Below, piece after piece: positions 17,160-25,164 of a stretch of 64,000 bases of DNA. Origin of the DNA: an uncultured Lachnospiraceae bacterium (GTDB lineage: Bacteria > Bacillota > Clostridia > Lachnospirales > Lachnospiraceae). Each line of letters opens with the position of its first letter. Within the stretch, counting starts at the first letter, position 1. The notes beneath the pieces are model-generated. The model was given only the letters and a program-made list of their open reading frames with translations. It searched no databases and was not told the origin of the DNA. The translations under genes and the position numbers were made by a program. Location of the stretch: contig CAJTPU010000006.1 of assembly GCA_910578335.1 (NCBI GenBank), positions 1 to 64,000 on the forward strand. Reading direction: 5' to 3'.

Positions 17160-18134
17160 ATGGCGAAACATTCTTTATGGAGATGGGAGCGTTTTACAGT
17201 GCGTAGAGAAAAAAAGGGAATCACGCCGACAAAGGTAAAAAAGCCGGCGCGGGTAAGGACAAAGGCGACAAAGCGCCTGCGAAAACAGAAAATAGGCTCG
17301 GGGTTGTATCTTGCCCCCAGCTTTCTGGGGGTCATGATGTTTTATATCATACCTTTTGCCGTGATTATATTTTATTCCATGGTGGATAACCCCATCAGCA
17401 AGCATTTTGTGGCGCTTGACAATTACACCAGGGTGGCGCAGAATGCCGCCTTCAAGACGGCTGTCACCAATACCGCCGTATTTTCTGCGATTGCGGTGCC
17501 CCTCGCAGTGGTGCTTTCTTTGATGCTCGCCATGGTGTTGGATAGCAAGCTGCCGTTCAGGAGCCAGTTTAGAACCTTTTTTCTTAGCCCCATGATGGTA
17601 CCGGTGGCTTCCATCGTATTGATATGGCAGGTACTGTTCCACTACAACGGAGCCATCAATGATGTGCTGGTGGCGCTGGGCGGCGGCAAGATAGACTGGA
17701 TGAAGTCGCAGTACTCGCAGATAGTGATTATTATTTTGTTTTTGTGGAAGAATCTTGGCTACAATATGATTCTGTTTATGGCGGCGCTTGCAAGTATCCC
17801 AAGGGATATTCTGGAAGTGGCGCGCTTAGAGAGTGCCACCTCCTTACAGACCTTCTTCTACATCAAGCTGCGGTATCTGTCCTCGACCATCCTGTTTGTG
17901 ACGATTATGTCCCTGATAAACTCCTTTAAAGTGTTCAGGGAGATATACCTCCTTACAGGCGACCATCCGTACGACTCGATTTATATGCTGCAGCACTTTA
18001 TGAACAATGCCTTTGCTTCCCTTGATTATCAGAGGCTGTCCGCGGCTGCGATACTGATGTCTCTGGTTATGATTGTCATTATCGGCACGCTGTTTCTTGT
18101 GGAAAATCACTTCGGAAAGGATGTGGAAGGATGA
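17160..18134 (+). CDS. Sugar-type ABC transporter permease (first subunit)
   Basis: Inner-membrane subunit of a carbohydrate-uptake type 1 ABC importer. After a basic N-terminal 40 residues (many Lys/Arg) come six predicted helices, starting GLYLAPSFLGVMMFYIIPFAVIIFY. The cytoplasmic coupling loop reads IPRDILEVARLESATSLQTFFYIKLRYL, a divergent EAA motif without the usual DGA. ATG 17160 directly follows the stop of the binding-protein gene but lacks a good ribosome binding site; GTG 17199, preceded by GGAGATGGGAGCG, is a plausible alternative start that trims 13 residues. It overlaps the next permease by 4 bp. No ATPase gene is nearby; importers of this class often share an MsmX/UgpC-type ATPase encoded elsewhere. 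Confidence 0.88.
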   Translation: MAKHSLWRWERFTVRREKKGITPTKVKKPARVRTKATKRLRKQKIGSGLYLAPSFLGVMMFYIIPFAVIIFYSMVDNPISKHFVALDNYTRVAQNAAFKTAVTNTAVFSAIAVPLAVVLSLMLAMVLDSKLPFRSQFRTFFLSPMMVPVASIVLIWQVLFHYNGAINDVLVALGGGKIDWMKSQYSQIVIIILFLWKNLGYNMILFMAALASIPRDILEVARLESATSLQTFFYIKLRYLSSTILFVTIMSLINSFKVFREIYLLTGDHPYDSIYMLQHFMNNAFASLDYQRLSAAAILMSLVMIVIIGTLFLVENHFGKDVEG

Positions 18135-19087
18135 GCAGAAACGGAAGAGAAAAACCGGAGCGGGCTTTTTCGGCGGAGCGTGCCAGAAATGCAGCGAAGC
18201 GGAAGAAACGGATACATATTGTCAAAATCGCAATTGCAACGCTGGTGGCGACAGCCTTTGCCGTGTTGTTCCTTATGCCAATCATACTGACAATTACCAA
18301 TTCCTTTATGTCTGCCTCCGAAATATCCGCCAATTACGGTTCGGTATTTGCAACCAATTCACGAGGCGGAAAGGTCTATATATCCGAAAAGGTGAATTTA
18401 AAATTTATTCCGGATATGGTGTCCTTCAGCCAGTATATAACGGTTTTGTTTAAAAGCCCGGAATATCTGTTAAAGTTTTGGAATTCCGTTGTTCTGGTAG
18501 GACCTATCGTGGTGTTTCAGCTTTTTGTTGCGGCACTTGCCTCCTATGGCTTTACAAGGTATAGGGGGCGGATTCGGGAAATTATCTTTTTCTCGTATAT
18601 TATATTGATGTTAATGCCTTATCAGGTAACGCTGGTGCCCAATTATCTGGTGGCGGGCTGGTTTAAGACACTGGATACGTATTGGGCGATATGGCTGCCC
18701 GGCATCTTTTCACCCTTTGCCGTATTTCTGCTGACAAAGTTTATGCGGCGTATTCCGACGTCCGTGATAGAAGCGGCGCAGATTGACGGCGCAGGCGAAT
18801 GGCAGATATTTAAGAGGGTCTGCATGCCGCTCTGTAAAGGCGCGGTGTGTTCGGCGGCGATTCTTGTATTTATCGATTACTGGAATATGGTGGAACAGCC
18901 GCTGATTCTTTTGTCCGATGCGGAAAAGCATCCGCTGTCGGTGTTTTTAAGTAAAATCAATGCCGGAGAAATCGGTCTTGCATTTGCGGTAGCGACCATT
19001 TACATGGTTCCCAGCCTGCTGGTTTTCCTGTATGGAGAAGAATATCTGGTAGACGGAATCACTTATCAGGGTGGTATAAAAGGTTAA
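18131..19087 (+). CDS. Sugar-type ABC transporter permease (second subunit)
   Basis: Partner permease, MalG/YurM-like. A basic N-terminus (RNAAKRKKRIHIVK) precedes helix 1 (IAIATLVATAFAVLFLMPIILTITNSF). The EAA loop is canonical: TSVIEAAQIDGAGEWQIFKRVCMPLCKG, which docks with the ATPase. A 20-30 residue external loop after helix 1 (SANYGSVFATNSRGGKVYISEKVN) is larger than usual. The C-terminal YGEEYLVDGITYQGGIKG ends like other members (GLTxGAVKG type). It overlaps the upstream permease by ATGA, indicating translational coupling, and is 18 bp from the adaptor gene. Confidence 0.9.
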   Translation: MSRNGREKPERAFSAERARNAAKRKKRIHIVKIAIATLVATAFAVLFLMPIILTITNSFMSASEISANYGSVFATNSRGGKVYISEKVNLKFIPDMVSFSQYITVLFKSPEYLLKFWNSVVLVGPIVVFQLFVAALASYGFTRYRGRIREIIFFSYIILMLMPYQVTLVPNYLVAGWFKTLDTYWAIWLPGIFSPFAVFLLTKFMRRIPTSVIEAAQIDGAGEWQIFKRVCMPLCKGAVCSAAILVFIDYWNMVEQPLILLSDAEKHPLSVFLSKINAGEIGLAFAVATIYMVPSLLVFLYGEEYLVDGITYQGGIKG

Positions 19088-19105
19088 GAGCCAAGGAGGA
19101 AGAAA

Positions 19106-20623
19106 ATGAACGAGAAAAAAGGCAAACGGAGAGAGTGGGTCAAGACAGCCGCCATCATATTCTTATCAGTGCTGCTGGTGCTGACGTTTTTCTCCAATAC
19201 AATCATGAATTATTCCCTGCCGGAGGTAGCAGTTCAGTATATTACTTCCGGTACGATAACTGCCAAGGTTCGGGGAACAGGTACCGTGGAGAGCGGAGAT
19301 TTGTACGAGGTCAAGGCAACGGAGAGCCGCAAGGTGCAAAGTGTGGAGGTTCGTGTGGGAGACCATGTGGAGATAGGCGACGTTATCTGCTATCTTGCCG
19401 ATGAGGAGAGCGAGGAACTCAAAGCGGCGAGAGAAGGATTAAAGCCGCTGCAGGATGCACTGGATACGGCGCAGCAGGCGTATAATGCGGCGCTGCTCAC
19501 CGGAGATTTGAGCGTTTCCATTATGCAGGGCGCGGGCAGTGCGGATTCCATAAACAGCTACCGCAACAGGCTGATAGAGCTGCAGACCGTGGTAGAGAAT
19601 CTGCAGAGACAGTTAGAGGAGACGGAGCCGGCATATAACACGGCGAAGGAAGCCAAGGAAGCAGCGGATTTGGCGCTTGCGGAGGCACAGAACAAGCTGA
19701 ACAACATAACTTCATGGATACAGTACAATCAGGACGTCAGCAGCGGCAACCCCGGTGTGGCGGATTTGATAAAGCAGAAGAATGAAGCGCAGCAGATAGC
19801 GCTTGAGGCGCAGAACACAGCGAACCGTGCGGCAGCGGAGCTTCAAAGGATAGAAACGGAAAGAGGTAAAATTGAAGCGCAGCTTACCGCGGCACAAAAC
19901 GATGTGAAGGCGCTTGCAGGCGATATCAACACGGCGCTGAGCTTAAGCAAGTTAAACGATGCGATTAAGGATGCAAGGGCAGAAATCGCAAAGCAGGAAG
20001 AGAAGATAGCGGAGCTGGAGGCAAAGGCGGTAGGCGCTTCCATTACGGCGGAAATTGCAGGCACCATCACCTCCATCAATGTGGTGGCGGGCGGCAAGAC
20101 CACCAATGGCACCGAGTCCACGGTGGCGGTTATCCAGCCGGAGGGGAAAGGCTTTACCTTGAGCTTCTCTGTTACCACGGAGCAGGCAAAGCGGATTTCC
20201 GTAGGCGACCCTGCCGAATTGGTGAATGCATGGTGGTACAACAATGTGACGGCGACAGTTGCATCCATCAAACCCGACCCGTCAGACCCTTCGAGAAAGA
20301 AACTGGTAACTTGTAATCTGGACGGCGATTTGACTGCCGGGCAGACCTTAAGCTTGCAGATTGGACAGAGAAGCCAGAATTATGATATGATAGTGCCGAA
20401 CAGTGCCATCAGAGAGGACAACAACGGTAAATTTATTTTGGTTGTGGAGGCAAAGAGCAGTCCTTTGGGAACCCGTTATTATGCGGTCAGATATGATGTA
20501 GAGGTACTGGCTTCCGACGATACGCAGTCAGCCATAAGCGGTGGACTGTACGGTTACGAGTCTGTTATCACAACCTCCACAAAACCCGTGGAAGCGGGAC
20601 AGCTTGTCAGACTGCCGGATTAA
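19106..20623 (+). CDS. HlyD/RND-type membrane fusion (adaptor) protein
   Basis: 505 residues. One N-terminal membrane helix (residues about 11-28), then a split biotinyl-lipoyl-like domain (TVESGDLYEVKATESRKVQSVEVRVGDHVEIGDVICYL and later SITAEIAGTITSINVVAGGKTT). Between them lies a long heptad-rich coiled coil (residues about 95-305, rich in Ala, Glu, Gln, Lys). A beta-barrel domain follows (FSVTTEQAKRISVGDPAELV) with a C-terminal membrane-proximal domain (IVPNSAIREDNNGKFILVVE). In Gram-positives such adaptors normally serve MacB-like exporters. ATG 19106 has AAGGAGG. It is in line with the permeases (18-bp gap) and the MacB-like gene (13-bp gap). Confidence 0.85.
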   Translation: MNEKKGKRREWVKTAAIIFLSVLLVLTFFSNTIMNYSLPEVAVQYITSGTITAKVRGTGTVESGDLYEVKATESRKVQSVEVRVGDHVEIGDVICYLADEESEELKAAREGLKPLQDALDTAQQAYNAALLTGDLSVSIMQGAGSADSINSYRNRLIELQTVVENLQRQLEETEPAYNTAKEAKEAADLALAEAQNKLNNITSWIQYNQDVSSGNPGVADLIKQKNEAQQIALEAQNTANRAAAELQRIETERGKIEAQLTAAQNDVKALAGDINTALSLSKLNDAIKDARAEIAKQEEKIAELEAKAVGASITAEIAGTITSINVVAGGKTTNGTESTVAVIQPEGKGFTLSFSVTTEQAKRISVGDPAELVNAWWYNNVTATVASIKPDPSDPSRKKLVTCNLDGDLTAGQTLSLQIGQRSQNYDMIVPNSAIREDNNGKFILVVEAKSSPLGTRYYAVRYDVEVLASDDTQSAISGGLYGYESVITTSTKPVEAGQLVRLPD

Positions 20624-20636
20624 GGGAGGCACTTAA

Positions 20637-21956
20637 ATGTTAAAAAAATTCATGCAAAGGCTGTCTGCCAGAGATATTGTGCTCTTCGGAAGCGGGCTTG
20701 CAGCGCTGATTTTGGGGTTTGTAATGGTTGGAATCGGCAGGCACAAGGCTGGCAGTCTGGATACGCAGGATATGGCTGCAAGGTGGGCTGCAAATGGGAA
20801 AGCCTCGCAGATTAGCTGCTTCTTTTCGCGGGAGTCGGGGGTGAATGCGGACAGCATCGTCAGCTTTGAACATGCACTGGATAAAGCGCTGGAGGAGGCT
20901 TCGATTGTGTCGGAGTCTGAAAATGCGAATGCCCGCCTGTGGGCGGATGCCTATAGTGCCATGGGCAAAATAACGATACAGAGTAACCGTGCGTCCATGG
21001 AAGTGCAGGCGGTGGGAATCGGCGGTGATTTTTTCCTGTTTCATCCGCTCAAGCTGCAGTCGGGTTCTTACTTTTCCGGCAATGATGTGATGAAGGATTA
21101 TGTCATTTTGGACGAAGACGCCGCATGGCAGCTTTTTGGTTCTAATGATATAGCAGGACAGTATATCACAATAAGGGGAGTCCCTCATATTGTGGCAGGC
21201 GTCATTGAGCGCGAGGAGGGCAGGCTGGCAAAGGCGGCAGGCTTACAGTCTTCTGTTGCCTATGTCTCCTATGAGACCTTAAGCGAGTATGGAACGGATT
21301 ACGGACTCAATACCTATGAGATTGTTATGCCCAATCCCGTGAGCGGGTATGCGAAGCAGTACGTGGCGGAGCATATCGGCGTGGCGGAAAACGAAGTGGA
21401 GATAGTGGAAAACAGTACCCGCTACAGGCTTTCTTCCCTTTTTAAACTGTTGATGCAGTTTGGCACCCGTTCCATGAACGGTAAGGCGATTATTTATCCT
21501 TACTGGGAAAATATTGCAAGGGGGAATGAAGACATATTGGGGCTTTTGCTTATCTTTGCGGTGCTGTTCTTTTTATATCCTGCGTTGCTGTTGCTCATTG
21601 TGCTGATAAAGGCATGGAAGCACAGGACATGGACGGCAAAGAGTGTGTGGCTTTCTATTAGGGATAAGATTGACAGGCTGCGGGAGCGGCGCTGGGCGGC
21701 GCAGAAAAGGCGCAAGGAAAAGAAGGCGGCGGGGGCAGGAGAGCCAAAGGAGCCAAAGGCACCAAAGGAGCCTAAAGCACCAAAGAAGCCCAAGGCACCG
21801 AAGGAGCCAAAGGCATCGAGGGCGCCCAAGAAACCGAAGGAGCCCAAAGCACCAAAGGAGCCCAAGGTTCCTAAGAAATCCAAGGAGCCTAAGGCGCCAA
21901 AAGAGCCCGTGGTAATGCAAAAGCAGGAACAGGATGAGGCAGAAAACAGCCTGTAA
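20637..21956 (+). CDS. MacB-like extracytoplasmic-domain protein with Lys/Pro tail
   Basis: 439 residues. Helix 1 at about residues 15-33 (IVLFGSGLAALILGFVMVGIG); an extracytoplasmic domain from 35 to about 295 resembles the MacB periplasmic core (SGSYFSGNDVMKDYVILDEDAAWQLFGSNDIAGQYITIRGVPHIVAGVI). A second hydrophobic stretch lies at about 301-325. A normal MacB/FtsX permease has three more helices after this domain and often an ATPase; here only one follows, then a basic cytosolic tail of PKEPKAPK-type repeats (residues about 368-430). No ATPase domain is fused or adjacent. Probably works with the adjacent HlyD-like protein. Function unknown. Confidence 0.7.
   Translation: MLKKFMQRLSARDIVLFGSGLAALILGFVMVGIGRHKAGSLDTQDMAARWAANGKASQISCFFSRESGVNADSIVSFEHALDKALEEASIVSESENANARLWADAYSAMGKITIQSNRASMEVQAVGIGGDFFLFHPLKLQSGSYFSGNDVMKDYVILDEDAAWQLFGSNDIAGQYITIRGVPHIVAGVIEREEGRLAKAAGLQSSVAYVSYETLSEYGTDYGLNTYEIVMPNPVSGYAKQYVAEHIGVAENEVEIVENSTRYRLSSLFKLLMQFGTRSMNGKAIIYPYWENIARGNEDILGLLLIFAVLFFLYPALLLLIVLIKAWKHRTWTAKSVWLSIRDKIDRLRERRWAAQKRRKEKKAAGAGEPKEPKAPKEPKAPKKPKAPKEPKASRAPKKPKEPKAPKEPKVPKKSKEPKAPKEPVVMQKQEQDEAENSL
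21738..21925 (+). repeat. Lys/Pro-rich in-frame repeats (PKEPKAPK)
   Basis: Degenerate repeats of aag-gag-cc(a/c)-aag-gc(a/g)-cc(a/g)-type codons encode KEPKAPKEPKAPKKPKAPK and variants at the C-terminus of the MacB-like protein. The tail is highly basic and probably disordered; it may bind membrane lipids, nucleic acid or wall polymers, or simply be a slippage product. Confidence 0.8.
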
Positions 21957-21978
21957 TTGCTATGATGTGGAGACTTAT

Positions 21979-22010
21979 GGAGGTCTAAGACAGAAAGTCG
22001 AAGACCTCTT
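21979..22010 (+). terminator. Hairpin between the MacB-like gene and paralog 6
   Basis: GGAGGTCTAAGAC and GTCGAAGACCTC form an imperfect stem around a short AGAAA loop, followed by TTT. It could end the upstream transcript, but I saw no clear new promoter before 22049, so partial termination with read-through is likely. Confidence 0.5.
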
Positions 22011-22048
22011 TAGGCAGTTATAGAAGGGAAGGAAAAAGGAGGAACATT

Positions 22049-24517
22049 ATGAAAAAATGGAAAGGTGCGGTGTCTCTGCTGCTGGCGGCGGTAATGGTCT
22101 TTGGTCTTGCCGGCTGCGGCGGCGGGAAGTCAAATATTGATGCCAACGCGGAATCGAAGAAATATGTATACCGCCTGCAGGACATTGAGTCAAATTTGCT
22201 TACGAGCGAAGTGAATGTGAGCAGCGTGTATTATGGAAACGGCAAAATTTATATTTTAACGACGCAAAATTACTGGGATGAGAAGACAGGCTGGGTAATG
22301 AATCTCATATCCATGAACGAGGATGGAAGTGAGGAGCAGACCGTAGAGATTATGAGTACCCTGCGGGATAATCCGGACTGGCAGCCCGGCGTTGAGGAGC
22401 CGGATTATGGCATAGACCCTCTTTCCTCCGTTGTCACGGAACCGGAATCGACACCGGAGCCTGATGCCGGAACCGGTGAGGAGCCGGCGGAGGAGGATGT
22501 ACCCGACGAGCCGGCAGACGACGATATGACGGCGCCCCAGGATGAGCCGACGGTTTATTACAACAGCTATATCAGCCAAACCCTGCTGACGGATAAGTAT
22601 GTATATGCAGTCACACAAAATGAGTCTTACTCTTTCGACAGCAATGGTAATTACGTGCCGGGTGAAAATACGCTGATAATGTATATCTACAATCAGCAGG
22701 GAGAAAAGCAGGGCGAAGTGATGATAAACGACGACCCTGAAAGCTATGTGTGGATACGCGATATGTGTGCAGACGCGGAGGGCAATGTTGCACTTTCTCT
22801 TGAAGAAGAGATATGGGTCTATGACGCGCAAGGAAAGCTGATGACTAAAATCCCTGTTGATACGTCACAGATGTATGTGGAGCGGGTACTTGTAGATAAA
22901 GACGGCTTTTTAAACCTGATATGCTACAACAATGAATGGACGAAAATTACGGCAAAAAAATATAACATGAAGACGGGAGCGGCGGGAGAAGAGGTAGAAC
23001 TGCCGGGCAGTCTGACAAATTTCGGCTTAAGACCGGGACGGGAATGGGACTTTTTAGCATCAAACTCCAACGGTATCTACGGTTATAATATCGGGGATGC
23101 AGAAGCGACCCAGATTTTAAGTTATATCAATTCCGATTTGGACAATTCAAGTATCAATGAGGTTTATGAGATGGGGGAGGGGAAGCTGTTCTTTATCTAT
23201 ACCGATGAAGAGTGGAATACCTGTATGGCTGTGGGGACTTATGTGCCGCCTGAGGAGATTCCCGACAAAGAAGCGATTATGCTTGCCTGCTCCTACTTAC
23301 CCTGGAATATGCGCAGAAGGATAGTTGCCTTTAACAAAGAGAGCGAGCAGTACCGTATTGTAGTAAATGATTATTCCGTCTACAATACGCAGGAGGACTA
23401 TACCGCAGGTATCACAAAGCTGAACAATGATATTATATCCGGGCAGATGCCGGATATCCTGATACTGAGCAGTGAAATGCCGGTGGATTCCTACATTGCA
23501 AAAGGATTTTTGGCGGATATCGGCAAAATGATTGAAGAAGACGAAGAGCTTCACATGGAAGATTACATGACGAATGTGTTTGAAGCCTATTCCGTAAACG
23601 GCAAGCTTTACAGCATTGTTCCTGCGTTCAGCATCGCAACTGTCATGGGCAAAACCGCCGATGTGGGCGAGACGCCCGGCTGGACACTGGCAGATTTGAA
23701 GGCTTTGATGGAAGCGCATCCTGAGGCAAGCGCATTTGGGCGCTCAACCGTGCGGAGTGAAATTCTCTGGAATATCATGGGCTTTTCCGGTTCCCGTTTT
23801 GTGGACAGGAGCAGCGGAAAGTGTCATTTTGATACGCAGGAGTTCATCGACTTACTGGAGTTTATGATGCTGTTCCCCGAAGAATTTGACTACGAGAGTG
23901 AGGGCGAGGACTATTGGAAGGATTATGACACACAGTACAGAAGCGGCAAGACGCTTTTGATGAATACGCATTTTAGTAATTTTGACAATTATATTTACTG
24001 GGCGCACGGAATGTTTGGCGAGCCGGTGACGATGATTGGCTTCCCCGCAGAGGAAGGAATCGGCGCGGCAATCAGCGCGGAGAGTCAGTATGCCATTTCG
24101 GCAAGGTCTCAGAATAAAGAGGGCGCATGGGAATTTTTGCGCTACTACCTGACAGAGGAATATCAGAAGAGTGATGAGATGTATGGTATGCCTGTTCTGA
24201 GAGAAGCGATTTTAGAAGATATAGAGGTGGCGAAAGAGAGACCTTACTGGGAGAATGAAGACGGCACAAAGGAATACTATGACAGAACCTACTGGATTGG
24301 GGACGAGCAGATTATTTTGGAGCCGCTTTCCGACGAGGAAGCAGATACCCTGCTTGCCTACATTGAATCCGTTACGGTATCGAATTATTATGACGAGAGC
24401 CTTTTGAACATTATTCAGGAGGAGACGGAAGCCTTCTTTAAGGGCGATAAGAGCGCAGCGGACGTTGCTGAAATCATCCAGAGCCGTGCACAGGTCTATA
24501 TCAACGAAAGCAGGTAA
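22049..24517 (+). CDS. Lipoprotein: propeller-like domain fused to extracellular solute-binding domain (paralog 6)
   Basis: 822 residues. Signal peptide with lipobox GLAGC and a short linker. The N-terminal beta-rich region includes SSVYYGNGKIYILTTQNYW and IWVYDAQGKLMTKIPVDTS, and carries an acidic low-complexity insertion (Glu/Pro/Asp-rich, residues about 130-170) absent from the other paralogs. The binding domain has IVAFNKESEQYRIVVNDYSVYN, DIISGQMPDILILSS, FLADIGKMIEEDEEL, GWTLADLKALMEAHP, EGAWEFLRYYLTEEYQ and the C-terminal block DVAEIIQSRAQVYINESR. ATG 22049 has AAAGGAGGAAC. It lies after the transporter genes rather than before them, and overlaps the convergent ygjP-like gene by 22 bp. 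Confidence 0.85.
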   Translation: MKKWKGAVSLLLAAVMVFGLAGCGGGKSNIDANAESKKYVYRLQDIESNLLTSEVNVSSVYYGNGKIYILTTQNYWDEKTGWVMNLISMNEDGSEEQTVEIMSTLRDNPDWQPGVEEPDYGIDPLSSVVTEPESTPEPDAGTGEEPAEEDVPDEPADDDMTAPQDEPTVYYNSYISQTLLTDKYVYAVTQNESYSFDSNGNYVPGENTLIMYIYNQQGEKQGEVMINDDPESYVWIRDMCADAEGNVALSLEEEIWVYDAQGKLMTKIPVDTSQMYVERVLVDKDGFLNLICYNNEWTKITAKKYNMKTGAAGEEVELPGSLTNFGLRPGREWDFLASNSNGIYGYNIGDAEATQILSYINSDLDNSSINEVYEMGEGKLFFIYTDEEWNTCMAVGTYVPPEEIPDKEAIMLACSYLPWNMRRRIVAFNKESEQYRIVVNDYSVYNTQEDYTAGITKLNNDIISGQMPDILILSSEMPVDSYIAKGFLADIGKMIEEDEELHMEDYMTNVFEAYSVNGKLYSIVPAFSIATVMGKTADVGETPGWTLADLKALMEAHPEASAFGRSTVRSEILWNIMGFSGSRFVDRSSGKCHFDTQEFIDLLEFMMLFPEEFDYESEGEDYWKDYDTQYRSGKTLLMNTHFSNFDNYIYWAHGMFGEPVTMIGFPAEEGIGAAISAESQYAISARSQNKEGAWEFLRYYLTEEYQKSDEMYGMPVLREAILEDIEVAKERPYWENEDGTKEYYDRTYWIGDEQIILEPLSDEEADTLLAYIESVTVSNYYDESLLNIIQEETEAFFKGDKSAADVAEIIQSRAQVYINESR

Positions 24518-25131
24518 TGTGCTTCAGTCAGTGTATGACCGTGTTCGCGAAGCCAGCGCCTGTGCGCAGCATAGTCCGGCATGATGCCGGCAACCTTGTT
24601 CCAGAAGGCGTCGGAATGATTCATATAGGTCAGATGGCAGAGCTCGTGGACAATGACGTAGTCGGAGACCTCGGGCGGCGCCATCATAAGCCGGTAATTA
24701 AAAGACAGAGTACCCGTTTGGGAGCAGCTTCCCCAACGGGTTTTCTGATTTCTGATGGAAATTCTTTCGTAGGAGCCGCCTGTCTGCTTCTGCAGCTCGG
24801 CACAGCGCTTGGGAAAATATAGTTTGGCGGCGTTTAAGAAGCGTTTCTGCAGGATTTCAGCCTGCTTTTGCTGTACGGGAGAGAGCGCCGGCGCAGTATC
24901 GGCAAGTCGTAAGAGCAGTTTGTTCCGGTTCTTGTATATCCACTCTCTTTTTTCTTCAATAAAGGACTGCGCACTGTGCAGGCTGGTATAAAAGGGGACG
25001 CGCACGTGTACCGTGGCGTCCTCCTTTATTTGTATGCCGATGCTTTTTCTGTCTGCAAAATGAATGGTGCAGGGAATTACCTCTCCTTCTGCAGCGTACA
25101 GGTCATAGATGTAATCTTTCCTCTGTTTCAT
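24496..25131 (-). CDS. YgjP-like metallopeptidase domain protein
   Basis: 211-residue predicted cytosolic metallopeptidase of the YgjP/WLM-like group (DUF45). The zinc motif HELCHLTYMNHSDAFW (HExxH with a third ligand His 6 residues on) is near residue 160, preceded by the conserved KTRWGSCSQTGTLSFNYRLMMAPPEVSDYVIVHELCH-type stretch. The N-terminal half is the usual variable region (RKSIGIQIKEDATVHVRVP). Cellular role is unknown in this family; some members are encoded beside restriction or nuclease genes, which is not so here. GGAAG precedes the start. The 3' end overlaps solute-binding paralog 6 tail to tail by 22 bp. Confidence 0.87.
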   Translation of the reverse strand: MKQRKDYIYDLYAAEGEVIPCTIHFADRKSIGIQIKEDATVHVRVPFYTSLHSAQSFIEEKREWIYKNRNKLLLRLADTAPALSPVQQKQAEILQKRFLNAAKLYFPKRCAELQKQTGGSYERISIRNQKTRWGSCSQTGTLSFNYRLMMAPPEVSDYVIVHELCHLTYMNHSDAFWNKVAGIMPDYAAHRRWLREHGHTLTEAHYLLSLI

Positions 25132-25164
25132 AAACGGTCTTCCTTCTGCATTTTCACGCCAGTT

